Assembly: GCA_015179045.1 (NCBI GenBank)
Contig: WHUZ01000031.1
Span: 558,001 to 622,000, forward strand
From: Kalaharituber pfeilii
Taxonomy: Eukaryota; Ascomycota; Pezizomycetes; Pezizales; Pezizaceae
Direction: 5' to 3'
DNA: 64,000 bases
Shown: positions 1-10,759 of the stretch, in pieces
How the letters are laid out: each line of letters begins with the position of its first letter
Numbering within the stretch: position 1 is the stretch's first letter
Made by a program: the position numbers and the translations under genes
Notes under the pieces: model-generated
What the model was told of the DNA's origin: nothing
The model's input: only the letters and a program-made list of their open reading frames with translations
Databases searched by the model: none

Positions 1-2189
1 ATACTTACAGCACAAATTTGGTAATTTTTCTAGAATTTTTGCAAATAGAACCATAGTTTATTCTATAGAAATTTGAAAGCACAGTAAGAAAAAAAAATTG
101 TTTATTTAAACTAGGCTCTAATATTAGCCTACCAGTAGCCGCTAGTGCCTTCCCAGCAACATGATAGGCAGTAGTAGCAAGTTGTGTAGCAACGTGATAG
201 TTGCAAGGGGCAAGGGGCTGTGTGAGCGAGCAGTAACTGGCAGTACTACGCCAGCCTATCCTTATCGCTCATGCCACATGTAGGTACCTAATGGTACTTG
301 TGCTGAAGAATTGTTGAAGTCAGTTCACGAACCTACTACTGCTCGATTCGTGAACTGACAAGGTTCCTGGCCAGGATACCTAATTTTCCCCTCTGCTCCC
401 CAAAATCCGGGTGCTAGTCTCGACGTGTAGAAAAAACTACATAGATTAGTGTTTTTAGCGCCGTGCAACTGCTTAAGTGTTTCCAGGTGAATATGCACGC
501 TAATGTGTGTTGCAGCCTGCAAGGGAGGGCCTTATAAAGTGCACGGCCCTCGGCCGCAAGTCGCAATGTGCCTATGCTGCAACGGCTCTCAATGAGATGT
601 TAGATACACCACATGGAGTGAAATAATTACTAATCTGCTTTTCATAATATCAGTAACGGAGTAGGTGCCTATATATGGAACCTGGCCTACTGTAGTAGTA
701 TCCTACATATAACAAATTCGTATTTTTCACGACAATTGGCACGCGGCTTCTCCCATAAAGCAAAGTTCTGGAGGAAGTGCCTACGTACAATACTCTCTGC
801 TATCACATGCCCTTGTGGATGACTGACAGGTAAACTTGCACATTAAAATCATTAGAAAGTTCAGCATGACTCCGAACTGATCGGATTCGACAAAGTGTGC
901 GGAGCAACAAATGTTTGGCGAACTTGTGCAAAGAAACCAATGAGTACTGCGCTGAAAGCGGGACTTTATTTGACCTATTGAGCTCAATCAATTGCCTCGA
1001 ATTACATGCTGAAAGGTTTTTTGCGGCACAAGGTGTTGCATTGAGGCATAGATATTCACTGAAAAGGACGCAGCGGGATTGTTCACACCAGTGTCAAGAT
1101 ATCGCATGACGTGGCCGTGCATTAATTGCGGGCATTAAAATTACAACGACCAGTAGATGCTACAATATCTAGGTGTAGATATTGATCAGAGTATTATTAT
1201 TTGGAACTGAGCTTGGCACCTTAACAATGTTGAATGTGCCGCAAAATAACTCTCGTAAAAACGCAAATGCACATGATTAAGATGCGTATGATATACAGAG
1301 ACCCTGAAAAGTCTTGGGATTGGGCAATGTTGGGATAAGCGTGTCATGCAGTATGCAGATCACGTCTACATTCAAAGTAGTTCACATTTGGCAAAGAAAT
1401 CTCTTGTGCCAAATATTAGGCGACTAGTACAGTAATATTGATGAACTCCGCTGGTTCGGGGGTATCACAATATTGCGTCTCAGAACTGCCTTGATCATGA
1501 CCAGGAGTAATATTTGATTACCTAACTTTCGTGCGTTTACTGTGGTGCAAAGTGTCGGGGCGTCGTCGCTACACTCGGGCTGGGGGTAAATTTCACAGGT
1601 GTCCAGGTGCACCCGAAAGGGTGTTGTAACTTACACCGCACCAGGGTGTGCGCAAGTACGCGGAATCATAAACGTGACACCCAGTTGTGGCATTCTTTTG
1701 GAACGTTACGACGCCGCAATGGAATATCATATTCAGGAATCAAACCAATTCGCCAAGAGCAAGCCTTGTCCCTCAACTAACTTCATTTGTACATAACTTA
1801 ACACTGATATTATAACACTGGGCAATACACGCGAGCATAACCTTGAGCTACAAAATTTAACTCTGTTGACACCAAAAAAAATTTTCTTTTGGGTTTTCTG
1901 CATGTATATACAGTTGAAACTGTGCAATACTTAGTCCGCCAGGCAGTTTCAAATCTTGACTCCATGGGCAGGTATTTCTAGGAAACTCTTCCCAAGTATC
2001 ATTAGTATTATACCTGTGTATGGTGTACGTACTCTACTTAGTATGCTGGTATCAGGTGTCACAAGAGGTCTCGAAGAAACTGAGGTGTATCTTATGCTGC
2101 ATTTTGGTGTCACTATGGAATGTTGGGGGTGACACCCGAGAAGGTATCGGGATTAGGGGTCGCAAGATCCCCTTGACACCTGCTCTGGG
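1..2189. other. Gene-free AT-rich stretch
   Basis: No reading frame longer than about 70 codons with recognisable content lies here. All short frames lack family motifs and overlap each other on both strands. I see no tRNA, rRNA or TIR structure. It is probably decayed intergenic or repeat-derived DNA. Confidence 0.5.
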
Positions 2190-2617
2190 GAGCAGGAAAA
2201 GGGTATCTACTCTCGCGGGAATCTTGGGAAACAAGGGATTACGACAGTGGAGACACAAGATAGGGAAGGAGACTTCTCCCGAGTGCAGGTGGTGCGGAAG
2301 AGACTATGAAAATTTTGCGCACATCATGGGGGGGTGCGAGGTGTGGAGGAAGAGACTACCGAGAGGAGAGGAGGGACTAAGGGGGCTGATAAGGGATGAG
2401 GGGGTTAGGGGGGGAGAAATGACGCTGGCGGAGGTGATGGACTGGGCGGCAGAGTAGACGGAGTGGTGCAGGACACGCTCGATGTTGCGACGTTGTTTTT
2501 TACTTTTTCTGTGATGTTATACTCTGTTTATTCGTTGCTATGTATTTAAATCCTCGCCATAGCCTACAAGGCGGCATGCGAGTAATGACATGAAAAAAAA
2601 AAAAAAAAAAAAAAAAA
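2190..2617 (+). mobile_element. 5'-truncated LINE-A copy (ORF2 C-terminus, 3' UTR, poly(A))
   Basis: Codons from about 2190 to 2457 read the C-terminus of a LINE ORF2: TLAGILGNKG, then a CCHC knuckle (CRWCG...H...C), and a terminal MDWAAE. This aligns with the end of the full-length LINE at 58,097-62,960 (TLAGILGNKGLKEWRH...CRWCGRAPENLAHI). The 3' UTR ends in the family-A hairpin GCCT-ACA-AGGC near 2563-2578 followed by 25 A (2593-2617). The hairpin carries a T-A pair where most copies have C-G. The left edge is uncertain because the codons upstream of 2190 do not match the full-length element. No clear target duplication was found. Confidence 0.85.
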
Positions 2618-3317
2618 GTGTCAACGCAGTAAAATTTATGTAGGTGAAACCAAGTTCGGGTGTACATGACACCTGCCGCGGGAATAACTCAAGTTTTGCA
2701 TACAACCCTTGCACCACAGTGCGTTGCGGTTAAGTCATTGCCATAGGAAGACTACTCATGCAAATTTATAATTTATAGCGGAAGCCATATGCGTATCAGA
2801 ACTCTCGCCCTGTGCTTCTCACCAATTAAAGAAGCCCTATTTGGAATTGTCTTAGAGACAAGTATGCCTCAAATTAATTTATGTGCTTGCTGGCTCGAAA
2901 ACGTACCAGACTTTGCCGACGGTGCAGCGACATAAGCATACAGATAAATTCTAACACAGGACTGCGATCTCCAGTGCATTAATCAAGTGGTTACAGTCTT
3001 AACCTAGTGTTTGGCGTTTCAAACGATGCTATCAACATTAGGCTCTCCCTGCCATAGGTTGATAGCCTGTACGCGGGGTTGCTGTAAGTGACTCCAAAAA
3101 ACGAGAAAGAAAAAAAACAGACATTAGGCTCCCCTAAAGTCCATCCTAGCGCATTGGTCGATTCAGATTGTATATATATAGTCTGCGTTTGGAGCTCGAT
3201 AGGCTACCTAGAACTATTCTCGTCGTTGTTCAAATCCTGCTCTGTTCATCAAGATATTCTACACCTCAATAGTTCAAGTACACAGCTTACAGCAAGCAAA
3301 GCAGCATCCGCCTCATT
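2618..3317. other. Intergenic region upstream of the 1237-residue gene
   Basis: No gene is recognised. The right-hand part should hold the promoter and 5' UTR of the gene starting at 3318. Confidence 0.5.
3171..3180 (+). promoter_or_regulatory. Candidate TATA element
   Basis: An uninterrupted TATATATATA run lies 138 bp upstream of the ATG at 3318, a reasonable distance for a fungal core promoter. There is no other support, and AT runs are common in this window. Confidence 0.3.
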
Positions 3318-6300
3318 ATGTCCGAGAATATTCTCAAACGGGTAGCACTCGGCCAAGTGGTTACGTTGGGTGCACTTTACGATGCACGTCGCGACACTTT
3401 TCTACCGGGATTATCACTGCTAAAAGGTCCACATCCTCCCGGCTCCGTCACCACCACCGATATTCCCACTAGTGATGTCAAACTTAGCATGAGTGACTCA
3501 TATAAGGCGAAGTTCGATGACATGGGTATCAGTGCCGAATTGGGGGCAAGCTTCCTGGCCGGCTTCGTGTCCGTTGAAGGGTCAGGACGCTACTTGGCTG
3601 ACAAGCGTGACAGCAACCACATCTTACAGCAATCCTTATTTTCAAAGATCACCACCGTGCATGAGAAGCTCAATCTTGGTAGCGCAGGCCTAGCCGAATG
3701 TCTCGCTTTGAACACTGTCGAAAGTGGCATTGCAACTCATGTTGTGGCCGAAATCTCCTGGGGAGCGCAGAGCATTTTGACCGCGAAATACAAGTTATCA
3801 ACCAAAGAAAGCCGAACTACAGCTGAGGGCAAGCTTAAAGCTGAATTCGAGATGTTATTCCTCGGTGCGGGCGGAGATGCTGCACTTGGAACAGAGGGCC
3901 CAAGAACCGACGACGAGAGTACATTCGAGCTCATGGTTTACGGAGATGTCCTCCCAGATGATGGGCTACTCCCAACTGACTTTCCTAGCGCCCAGGTGTT
4001 CCTGAAGAACATACCAAGGTACATTTCTCGCACCAACGGGGGTAAAGGAACCCCTCAGATGTACAGCATGCTTCCTCTCCAGGTGCTTTCGATTTTCTTT
4101 CCATTGGAACTTAGTCCCGATATTGCCGTTAGACAGCTCCGCCTTGACTGTCTAGAAAGTTTCGTTCAGTTCTTCGACGAGGTCAACACCATGCAACAGA
4201 CACTCAACCACTATTGCTCTCACATTGAATCTCACTCCTTCTGCGTACCAAACCAGCATATCCTTGACGCCAACGCGTACAAGAGAAAGATGCAAACCGC
4301 AGCAGCAGCCCTCAAATCGCAATATGCAACTGTTCTGAGCGAGGTCAGATGCGGCAAGTCTGATATAGATGCATTGTGGCAGGTATTGAGCGGATATCAA
4401 AACGGGGTTTTGGCGCCTAAAAAAACTGTAGCTGTGACGCACGCATACAAGAACAAGGTTGAATTCGTCGACATGGTCATGGAACGAGGGGCCACATACT
4501 TTGGCTACGGCAGTAAGAGGCACTCACTTGACGCAGCACTGAGCGCACATCATGGAAAAGATGCATACATCTTCTATATTAGCGACCAAGCTACGCATAA
4601 ATATTACCAGTTATGGACCGAAAGTGTGGCCCTTCTTCTGGAATTGCTGCAAGGAATTAATGGTAGTAAGGAGTGCGTTTTCGTAGTTGATCGTGATGCA
4701 ATAGGAGGTCCTAAGCTCGAACAGCCACAAATATCCCATCGCCGAAATGGAAAGATAATCACACAGGATTTGCTTAAGGAGCGGAAATTGATGGCGGATA
4801 AATGTGTTGTGCGATGTGATGGGGAGGATCTTGATCGAACACTGACTAGCAAGCCTGTAAAGCGGAAACCTGTTAGGCTTCCTTGTCCTCGCCTCGAGTG
4901 TAGCCAGCACACGATTTGCGATTGGATTTGTTCTAGGTGCTTCGATCCTGTCGACTATAGCGATACTGATCACAACATTTATTGTAGTTGCGGCCGCAGT
5001 CATTTCAGTAACTACACTTTTAAGTGCCAAGATCCAAACCACGGACTTCTTTTCGAGCAATACGCCACAGATAAGCTTGGACAGCTCCTCAGTAACCTGG
5101 AATCCTTCAATGAGTTAAATATCCTCATCCTGGGCGAGACGGGAGTGGGAAAATCGACTTTCGTCAATGCATTCATCAACTACCAGACGTTTCACTCACT
5201 AAGGGATGCAATGGACTCGGAAGAATTAGTCTCGGTCATACCGTGCTCGTTTTTCACGCAGTTCATCGACGAAAATGACAAGCTTGTGGAGAAGAAAATC
5301 ACAGTTGGTAGCGGTCACAATGACGATGAGCATGATGGCACGAAGGGACAGTCGGCAACTCAAAAAACAACCGTTTATGCTCTGAGTAATGACTCCGATA
5401 TAACGATTCGCCTGATCGACACACCTGGTATCGGTGATACTCGTGGATTAGGATATGATAAAAAGAACATGGAAGATATCCTTCTAACTCTCAGGAAATA
5501 TGATCGCCTGCATGGAATCATGATCCTGCTTAGGTCTGATAAAGCGCGGCTGCAGATAGGTTTCAGATTTTGCATCAAGGAACTGTTGACGCACTTACAC
5601 CGGGATGCAGCGAGAAATGTGGTCTTCTGTTTCACAAACACCCGTGGATCAAATTATCAGCCAGGGGACACATACAAACCGCTTCAAACCCTGTTAAGCG
5701 AACTAACCGACATTGATATTGGACTTTATAGGCACACTGTTTATTGCTTTGATTCCGAGAGCTTCCGCTACCTTGCCGCCCACAAACAGAATTTCCCCCT
5801 TGGCGACTTCGATGACTATCGCCGCAGCTGGGAAAAATCTGCCGCTGAATCCCAGAGACTGCTGAAGCACTTCCGGTCTTTGAAACCGCATCAGGTGACA
5901 GGCACATTAAACCTAAATTCCACCCGGCATTTGCTGGCACGACTCACGAGGCCAATGGCAAACATTGCGCAAACAATCGCATACAGCGTTCGGAAGAACG
6001 AAGACACAATTCACGGCTTATCGACGCAAAAACTGGAGCGCGCTGAACTGGAACAAAGGCTCTACATTACGAAGATGACATGTGAAGCTCGAAAACTTGA
6101 TAAGCCGCGAACCGTTTGTGCACATGCGGACTGTGTGAGGTACTTAGAGGATCCCAACGATAAAGAAAACTCGATCGTGTGTTACGACACTCGCTGCCAT
6201 AATCCGTGCGGCCTGGATAATGTTGAAGCTGATAAAATCGGCGATCAGAACCTTTTGTATTGTGACGCTTTCCTTGGACACGACCATTGTCGTCGGTGCA

Positions 6301-7031
6301 ACCATCATTGGACAAACCATCTGCATGTCCTGTACGAAACGTATGAAACAGAAAAACGTGTCCGCAACGTGTTTGTTGAAAAAGAGATGGCTGACTATGA
6401 CACTGATATTGACCTCAAGAACAAGATTATTGCGGAGATGTTGAAGATGATTGAGGAATATAAGGGAGAGCATAGGCAGATCCAAACAGCAGCAGCACAG
6501 TTTTGCCTTTTTTTGAAGAAAAATTCAATTACACCATACAATGATGCAACTCTGGAATATTTGGACGTCTTGATCAAGGAAGAGAAGGGAAAACTGGATG
6601 TCGGTGGGGGTGGTAATCGGAATTTGGAGCGGCTTCGGCAGCTGGAAAAGGACCGCAAAGAGCATTTGGAACTTGTAGAGGCAATGACTGATAGGAAGGA
6701 TAATGAAGAGCTTCTGGATGAGCGGAGTGTGCACGAGTTAGTCGAAAAGCTGTATGCATTACCACACTTCGGAAAGGATCTCAAGACTCATGCGAAGGTT
6801 GTCGAGATGGCAGAAGCGGAAACATATCGAGAGAGGCCACTTCATGTGAGAAACCGGTCAAAATCATCCACAAGTCAACCCACACGCCAACGGACATCGG
6901 TGCCGAGGAGTTCATGGCTGGCAGGCCCCACGCCTAGCAGAGCTTCGGCTTCTAGGTTTGAACGATGGAAGCAAGCGTGGGACGGATTTGTAGGATATGG
7001 ATATAGTTACGGTTGGGGACAGCGGCGCTGA
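3318..7031 (+). CDS. SNTX-like N-terminal domain + G-domain NTPase, 1237 aa
   Basis: This is an uninterrupted 1237-codon frame with no visible intron. Residues about 1-240 (ALGQVVTLGALYDARRD...) resemble the N-terminal MACPF-like module of the stonustoxin/SNTX family, which also occurs in non-venom vertebrate and fungal proteins. A Cys/His cluster follows (C528 to about C570). A GTPase-type P-loop GETGVGKS sits at residues 606-613, a G3 motif DTPG at 701-704, and a possible G4-like TNTRG near 772. A second Cys/His cluster spans 934-1006, then a charged, probably coiled-coil stretch (about 1015-1135) and a low-complexity tail ending in a Gly/Tyr/Trp-rich segment. There is no signal peptide and no membrane helix, so the product is probably cytosolic. 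Known: MACPF-like modules can form membrane-associated assemblies and AIG1/dynamin-like G domains self-assemble. Inferred: a large immune-type or vesicle-associated NTPase. Its substrate and role are unknown, and nothing shows it to be a toxin. The ATG at 3318 is the first in frame and keeps the N-terminal module complete. Confidence 0.8.
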   Translation: MSENILKRVALGQVVTLGALYDARRDTFLPGLSLLKGPHPPGSVTTTDIPTSDVKLSMSDSYKAKFDDMGISAELGASFLAGFVSVEGSGRYLADKRDSNHILQQSLFSKITTVHEKLNLGSAGLAECLALNTVESGIATHVVAEISWGAQSILTAKYKLSTKESRTTAEGKLKAEFEMLFLGAGGDAALGTEGPRTDDESTFELMVYGDVLPDDGLLPTDFPSAQVFLKNIPRYISRTNGGKGTPQMYSMLPLQVLSIFFPLELSPDIAVRQLRLDCLESFVQFFDEVNTMQQTLNHYCSHIESHSFCVPNQHILDANAYKRKMQTAAAALKSQYATVLSEVRCGKSDIDALWQVLSGYQNGVLAPKKTVAVTHAYKNKVEFVDMVMERGATYFGYGSKRHSLDAALSAHHGKDAYIFYISDQATHKYYQLWTESVALLLELLQGINGSKECVFVVDRDAIGGPKLEQPQISHRRNGKIITQDLLKERKLMADKCVVRCDGEDLDRTLTSKPVKRKPVRLPCPRLECSQHTICDWICSRCFDPVDYSDTDHNIYCSCGRSHFSNYTFKCQDPNHGLLFEQYATDKLGQLLSNLESFNELNILILGETGVGKSTFVNAFINYQTFHSLRDAMDSEELVSVIPCSFFTQFIDENDKLVEKKITVGSGHNDDEHDGTKGQSATQKTTVYALSNDSDITIRLIDTPGIGDTRGLGYDKKNMEDILLTLRKYDRLHGIMILLRSDKARLQIGFRFCIKELLTHLHRDAARNVVFCFTNTRGSNYQPGDTYKPLQTLLSELTDIDIGLYRHTVYCFDSESFRYLAAHKQNFPLGDFDDYRRSWEKSAAESQRLLKHFRSLKPHQVTGTLNLNSTRHLLARLTRPMANIAQTIAYSVRKNEDTIHGLSTQKLERAELEQRLYITKMTCEARKLDKPRTVCAHADCVRYLEDPNDKENSIVCYDTRCHNPCGLDNVEADKIGDQNLLYCDAFLGHDHCRRCNHHWTNHLHVLYETYETEKRVRNVFVEKEMADYDTDIDLKNKIIAEMLKMIEEYKGEHRQIQTAAAQFCLFLKKNSITPYNDATLEYLDVLIKEEKGKLDVGGGGNRNLERLRQLEKDRKEHLELVEAMTDRKDNEELLDERSVHELVEKLYALPHFGKDLKTHAKVVEMAEAETYRERPLHVRNRSKSSTSQPTRQRTSVPRSSWLAGPTPSRASASRFERWKQAWDGFVGYGYSYGWGQRR

Positions 7032-7257
7032 TATAGGACACATGGAGTTTTGTTGTTGATGGGTATGCTGGTTAACTGTACAGCATGTATGTGATGGGGG
7101 AAGTGGGATCCCAGCGAGGTAGAGAGCCAGATGCGTGGTGGGAATACGAGATGCGTAGGTTACGGTGCGAATAGCTTTTCCATGTTATTTGTTTGTCTCC
7201 TTCTTTGGTTTTCATTGCACAAGAGGACAGCCTTCATAGTCCCACTGTTACGGTTTC

Positions 7258-7499
7258 TACGATGATGTAGTGGCGGAGAATGGAGAGGAGTATGATATCT
7301 TAGAGAATTTCTTTTCCAGGGTCAAGTTCTAGAAGGTAGGAGATCGTGGGTCAACGACGCGGTGAGGCTCATGTACGTAGGAATTTTCTTTTAGCCTGTC
7401 TTCGGGCAATGAGGGCTTGCCCAGGGACCCTGACATGGCTTAGTGCCGTAAGCGGGGTTACGTGATTTATATAAATTAAAAAAAATACGATGATGTAGT
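7258..7499 (+). mobile_element. Truncated LINE-B 3' end with 14-bp TSD
   Basis: The 14-mer tacgatgatgtagt occurs at 7258-7271 and again at 7486-7499. Between them is the LINE-B 3' end: a stretch matching 50,751-50,975 (GGGTCAAGTTCTAGAAGGTAGG, shown here only as a marker at about 7319-7340), the 'gcccagggaccctg' block, hairpin arms CATGGC/GCCGTA, GCGGGGTTACGTGA and a short A-rich tail. The insert is 5'-truncated and non-coding. Confidence 0.9.
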
Positions 7500-7760
7500 A
7501 AATATGAGGGTGTAACTTAGGACAACGATCGGTGCTTGATCTTTGAGAGGGCAGCTCTTGCTGGCCCTTCTTATGGTCAATCCTGCGTGCCTTCCATCTA
7601 TTGTCTAACTTGCTATGATCATGATATTCTATCTATGGATATCCCTCAGGCACTGCCTCGCCTTATCTAGAGGTCCATCCGGTGGCTCTGCTTCTGGAGG
7701 TCCGTCCGGTAGCTGACACTGTGCTATGACCATGCCGTCAGTCTCAGATCCTTGCAATAT
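7500..7760. other. Spacer without recognised gene
   Basis: This is sequence between two LINE tails. No frame, hairpin or TIR is recognised. Confidence 0.4.
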
Positions 7761-7988
7761 ACATCCGTACCCCCGAAAGGAGACCAGAAGGACAAAGACG
7801 CATTGGTAGACATTCTAGATTGGGCGGGACGATAGATGGACTGGACGATCGGTACATGTTAAGCAGTTGATCCTGTTATTTCTCCTCTCATCTCTTATCT
7901 CTTATGTAGTTAAACCTCGCCATAGCCCTTAGGGCGGCACGCGAGTACTGATATTGAAAAAAAAAAAAAAAAAAAAATACACATCCGT
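7761..7988 (+). mobile_element. Truncated LINE-A copy with 8-bp TSD
   Basis: acatccgt is repeated at 7761-7768 and 7981-7988. The insert begins in the last codons of LINE-A ORF2 (reading ...DILDWAGR then stop, compare EILEWAGQE of the full-length copy), continues through the 3' UTR, and ends with hairpin GCCC-TTA-GGGC, GCGAGTACTGATATT-like sequence and about 21 A. Confidence 0.9.
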
Positions 7989-8482
7989 GCCCGACCCATG
8001 TTTCATTGCCCGACTGCAGCTATCAGTTGATCAGGCCGAATTATCACTAGCAGCTTTACGGGTAGATATCCCCTTCCCGGGTATGCCCTGACACCCACCG
8101 CCTTGAGAATGTTGACATATAAATGTTTATGGTATCCAAAGATTTTCCGTTTTTCCAGATTGGAATATGGCGGATCTTTCTACGCAAGGATGAGTTTTTG
8201 TGTCTCTTTTGTTTCATGGTCAGCGTTTTATGGCAGAGTCTCTCCGCGGCGTCGCCCTTTGAAGTCACAGGTTATGTTAGGCACTTCGCTATTGCTTGTC
8301 TTTACGTAGTCTCGTAACAAGGTCTTTACCTTTTTACCTTCTTCTTCGTATCCTGCGTTCCCAATCGAATCATGATCCAGAAACAAAAAAAGAAAAAAAA
8401 GAAAGAAAGAAAGAAATATAATAATCACGATTGGATGGCACTGTACTCAATCAATTTGGTTCTAAGCTTTGCGTTACATTGG

Positions 8483-8610
8483 AATTACTCGTTTTTTTTT
8501 TGTTTTTTTTTTTGTTTTTTTGTCACGTGACCCCGCATGCAGCTGTTCGCCATGGCAAGGCCCCTGGGTCTACACCCTTCAAGCCCGGAGGCAGGCTTAA
8601 TTACTCGTTT
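8483..8610 (-). mobile_element. LINE-B tail-only insertion, 12-bp TSD
   Basis: aattactcgttt flanks the insert at 8483-8494 and 8599-8610. On the minus strand the insert reads GCCTCCGGGCTT..., then the B hairpin (TGCCATGGCGAACAGCTGC...), GCGGGGTCACGTGAC and a long A-rich tail. About 80 nt of element is present and there is no coding sequence. Confidence 0.92.
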
Positions 8611-9160
8611 GCAAGTCAGTGTCGAGTTTACTAAGGTCCCCTACCAGCGCTCGCCCTATCGGATAGTTAGTTAGGCTATGCCTTCAGCAATCTACAACAT
8701 TTTCATTTTCAATAATGGTCTCATACATTCAGTTTTGTGCTTGCCTAGATTACTTCAGTCTGCTTAGCCCGGTGGGCGATATATATTAAGCAAAAATCTC
8801 CACCTTTTGCCAATCAATAAGCCTTAGGCTTTGTCTTTTTAGCTCACCTAAAGGTTTTACTTCTGACTCTCTAATTGTTCCAGATCTAGATTTATTGCAT
8901 GTTTATTCTATTTATATCATCACTCTTATACCGCCCTAAGAGCTATGACGAGGTTAACTACAAAGGATACCCAAGTTAAAGGGTTTAAAAAGTGAATACG
9001 AGGGCAAACATGTCAGAACTAAGTCCCTTGACCACATAATATTACGGAATACTTCCTACCACGTCATCTCTCCATCCACCGCATCAGGTCCAGCAGGGGA
9101 TCCAGATAGCGAAGCAAATGAAAAGGCTTCCCAAAGTCAGAGTATCTTCTTCAATGCCTC
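8611..9160. other. Spacer without recognised gene
   Basis: This is AT-rich sequence with no frame above 60 codons and no recognised repeat structure. Confidence 0.4.
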
Positions 9161-9165
9161 AAATG

Positions 9166-9209
9166 TTATGCGATTACTGATATTAAAAAAAAAAAAAAAA
9201 AAAAAAAAA
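9166..9209 (+). mobile_element. Probable LINE-A micro-tail
   Basis: Only ATGCGATTACTGATATT-like sequence, matching the last nucleotides of LINE-A, precedes 25 A. The flanks (tgcctcaa before, ggcctcga after) give at best a 5-6 bp imperfect duplication, so insertion by retroposition is likely but not proven. Confidence 0.55.
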
Positions 9210-9413
9210 GGCCTCGATCTGCAGCAACTGCAAGGAGTAAACAATTACCCTGAGACCAACGATTGCAATGAAGTCCCAATGCCCAACAGCGACAAAAAAC
9301 TAAAAACATCTCTGCTCCATGAGGAGCTGTGGCGAACTCTGGGTGTTCATTTTGCATTCGGCGAAACATCGTTGCCGCTTCAGGGTGTAACGTTCTTCAA
9401 CGCCGCCCAAGGC

Positions 9414-9491
9414 TCAGCTGTGCCATCCGCCATAGCCCACAGGGGCGGCAAGCGAGTAATGATTAAAAAAAAAAAAAGTCAGCTGTGCCAT
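9414..9491 (+). mobile_element. LINE-A tail-only insertion, 13-bp TSD
   Basis: tcagctgtgccat is repeated exactly at 9414-9426 and 9479-9491. The 52-bp insert is just the hairpin GCCC-ACA-GGGGC, GGCAAGCGAGTAATGATT and 13 A. Confidence 0.95.
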
Positions 9492-9555
9492 GTGTGGCAC
9501 ATATGATATTGCATCTGACTTACCAAGGGTAAACTCGCCATCATACCGCCGGGTG

Positions 9556-10303
9556 TAATGCACGCTACCGGGATATTGCGCACTACCAGGATATTGCGCA
9601 CTACCAGGATATGGCGCACTTCCGGATACCACAACAAAAAGTTACTATGAGTGCAAATGGCCCTCAAGTGGGCTCAAACTGAAGCCAGAGCATGGGAGAG
9701 TATGTTAAATTATCCTTTATATATTTCCTAGGCTTATTTGTAGCACATAAGTGATGACTTATTTGGTACATACAAAACCCTATGCTGGACATGTTTCAAG
9801 CTGCCATGTGTTAATTATTCTATCCTGAGGCCTTATTGACCTCACTGTATTCTCTGCTGCCTATTTCCATGAAGTATAGGATGTTTGGTGATGCTCAGGC
9901 TATTCTGTAAAGAATTGCACTGTCATATTGAAGCATACATCTTTGCTTATGCATATGTACAGCAATTCTGGGCTACTATACAGCATAAAAGCATTGTGTG
10001 GAGAATCTCTGAAGCTATAAAATAGAAACACATATATAATAAGGTACTTGCTGAACTGCTGGCAGCACCAGCTAATGGATTAAGATGTTACATGGCCACT
10101 TGAGTGGAGAGGTATGCAGGATGTAGTGAGAGAGCGTATTAATATGTACATATATTAGATATAGATGATAATAGGTGATGAGATAAGTAAGAACAGTAAC
10201 AGGCTCTGGCTTCAGTTTGAGCCCACTTGAGGGTCATTTGCACTCATAGTAACTTTTTGTTGTGGTATCCGGAAGTGCGCAATATCCCGGTAGTGTGCGT
10301 TAT
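9556..10303. mobile_element. Non-coding TIR element (MITE-like), ~750 bp
   Basis: The right end (10,200-10,303) is the reverse complement of the left end (9556-9690). Shared landmarks are CGGGATATTGCGCAC, CTTCCGGATACCACAAC and the block ending CAAACTGAAGCCAGAGC. The inverted repeats are therefore about 105-130 bp. The left arm contains three tandem units of about 18-20 bp (CACTACCAGGATATTGCG) where the right arm has one. Possible termini are TA-ATGCAC...GTGTGCGT-TA, compatible with a TA target, but this is not certain. The interior is AT-rich with no transposase. Confidence 0.8.
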
Positions 10304-10673
10304 TCTCCTCAATCCTTCTTCTAGGCCCCTCTTTGACTTGTCCTCCGTCGCTGACAATGCCCTTCACTCGTATTGCATTTCTGTTGGGCTGGACACATCA
10401 GGCACCTGTGATCCATTCCTTCCGTGTTCAATTGTTACAGACACGCTGTGTGGGATCCTTATGTCCCCAACATTAGCTCGCTTTTTCCACACATAAAGAG
10501 TACTTTTCTATCTTACTCACGGCCTGCGTCGGGTAACTTACATGGATGAGAACAGAAGGTCTGCACTCGCAGCCCCTATGTCGCTTTTGCACAAAGATAT
10601 ACGGGACTTCAGCACGATCAGGCGTCAGCTAGTGTGGGGCTATCAAGATATTCTGTTCCAAGAATATACTCTT

Positions 10674-10759
10674 TCAATAGAGGCTTTTTTTTAAAAAAAA
10701 AAAAAAAAATCACTTAATCCCGCTTGCAGCTGTTCGCCATGGCAGGGCTCAATAGAGGC
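10674..10759 (-). mobile_element. LINE-B tail-only insertion, 11-bp TSD
   Basis: tcaatagaggc flanks the insert (10,674-10,684 and 10,749-10,759). The insert on the minus strand reads CCCTGCCATGGCGAACAGCTGCAAGC and GGGATTAAGTGA. The tail is mixed T8A17 in plus orientation, so the homopolymer has partly inverted or been rewritten. Confidence 0.9.

Noticed and set aside
8431..8634. 67-codon protein with poly-Phe
   Set aside because: The Phe run is the poly(T) of an inverted LINE-B tail. Similar homopolymer frames at 9168, 14,576, 35,738, 40,255 and 54,439 were dropped for the same reason.
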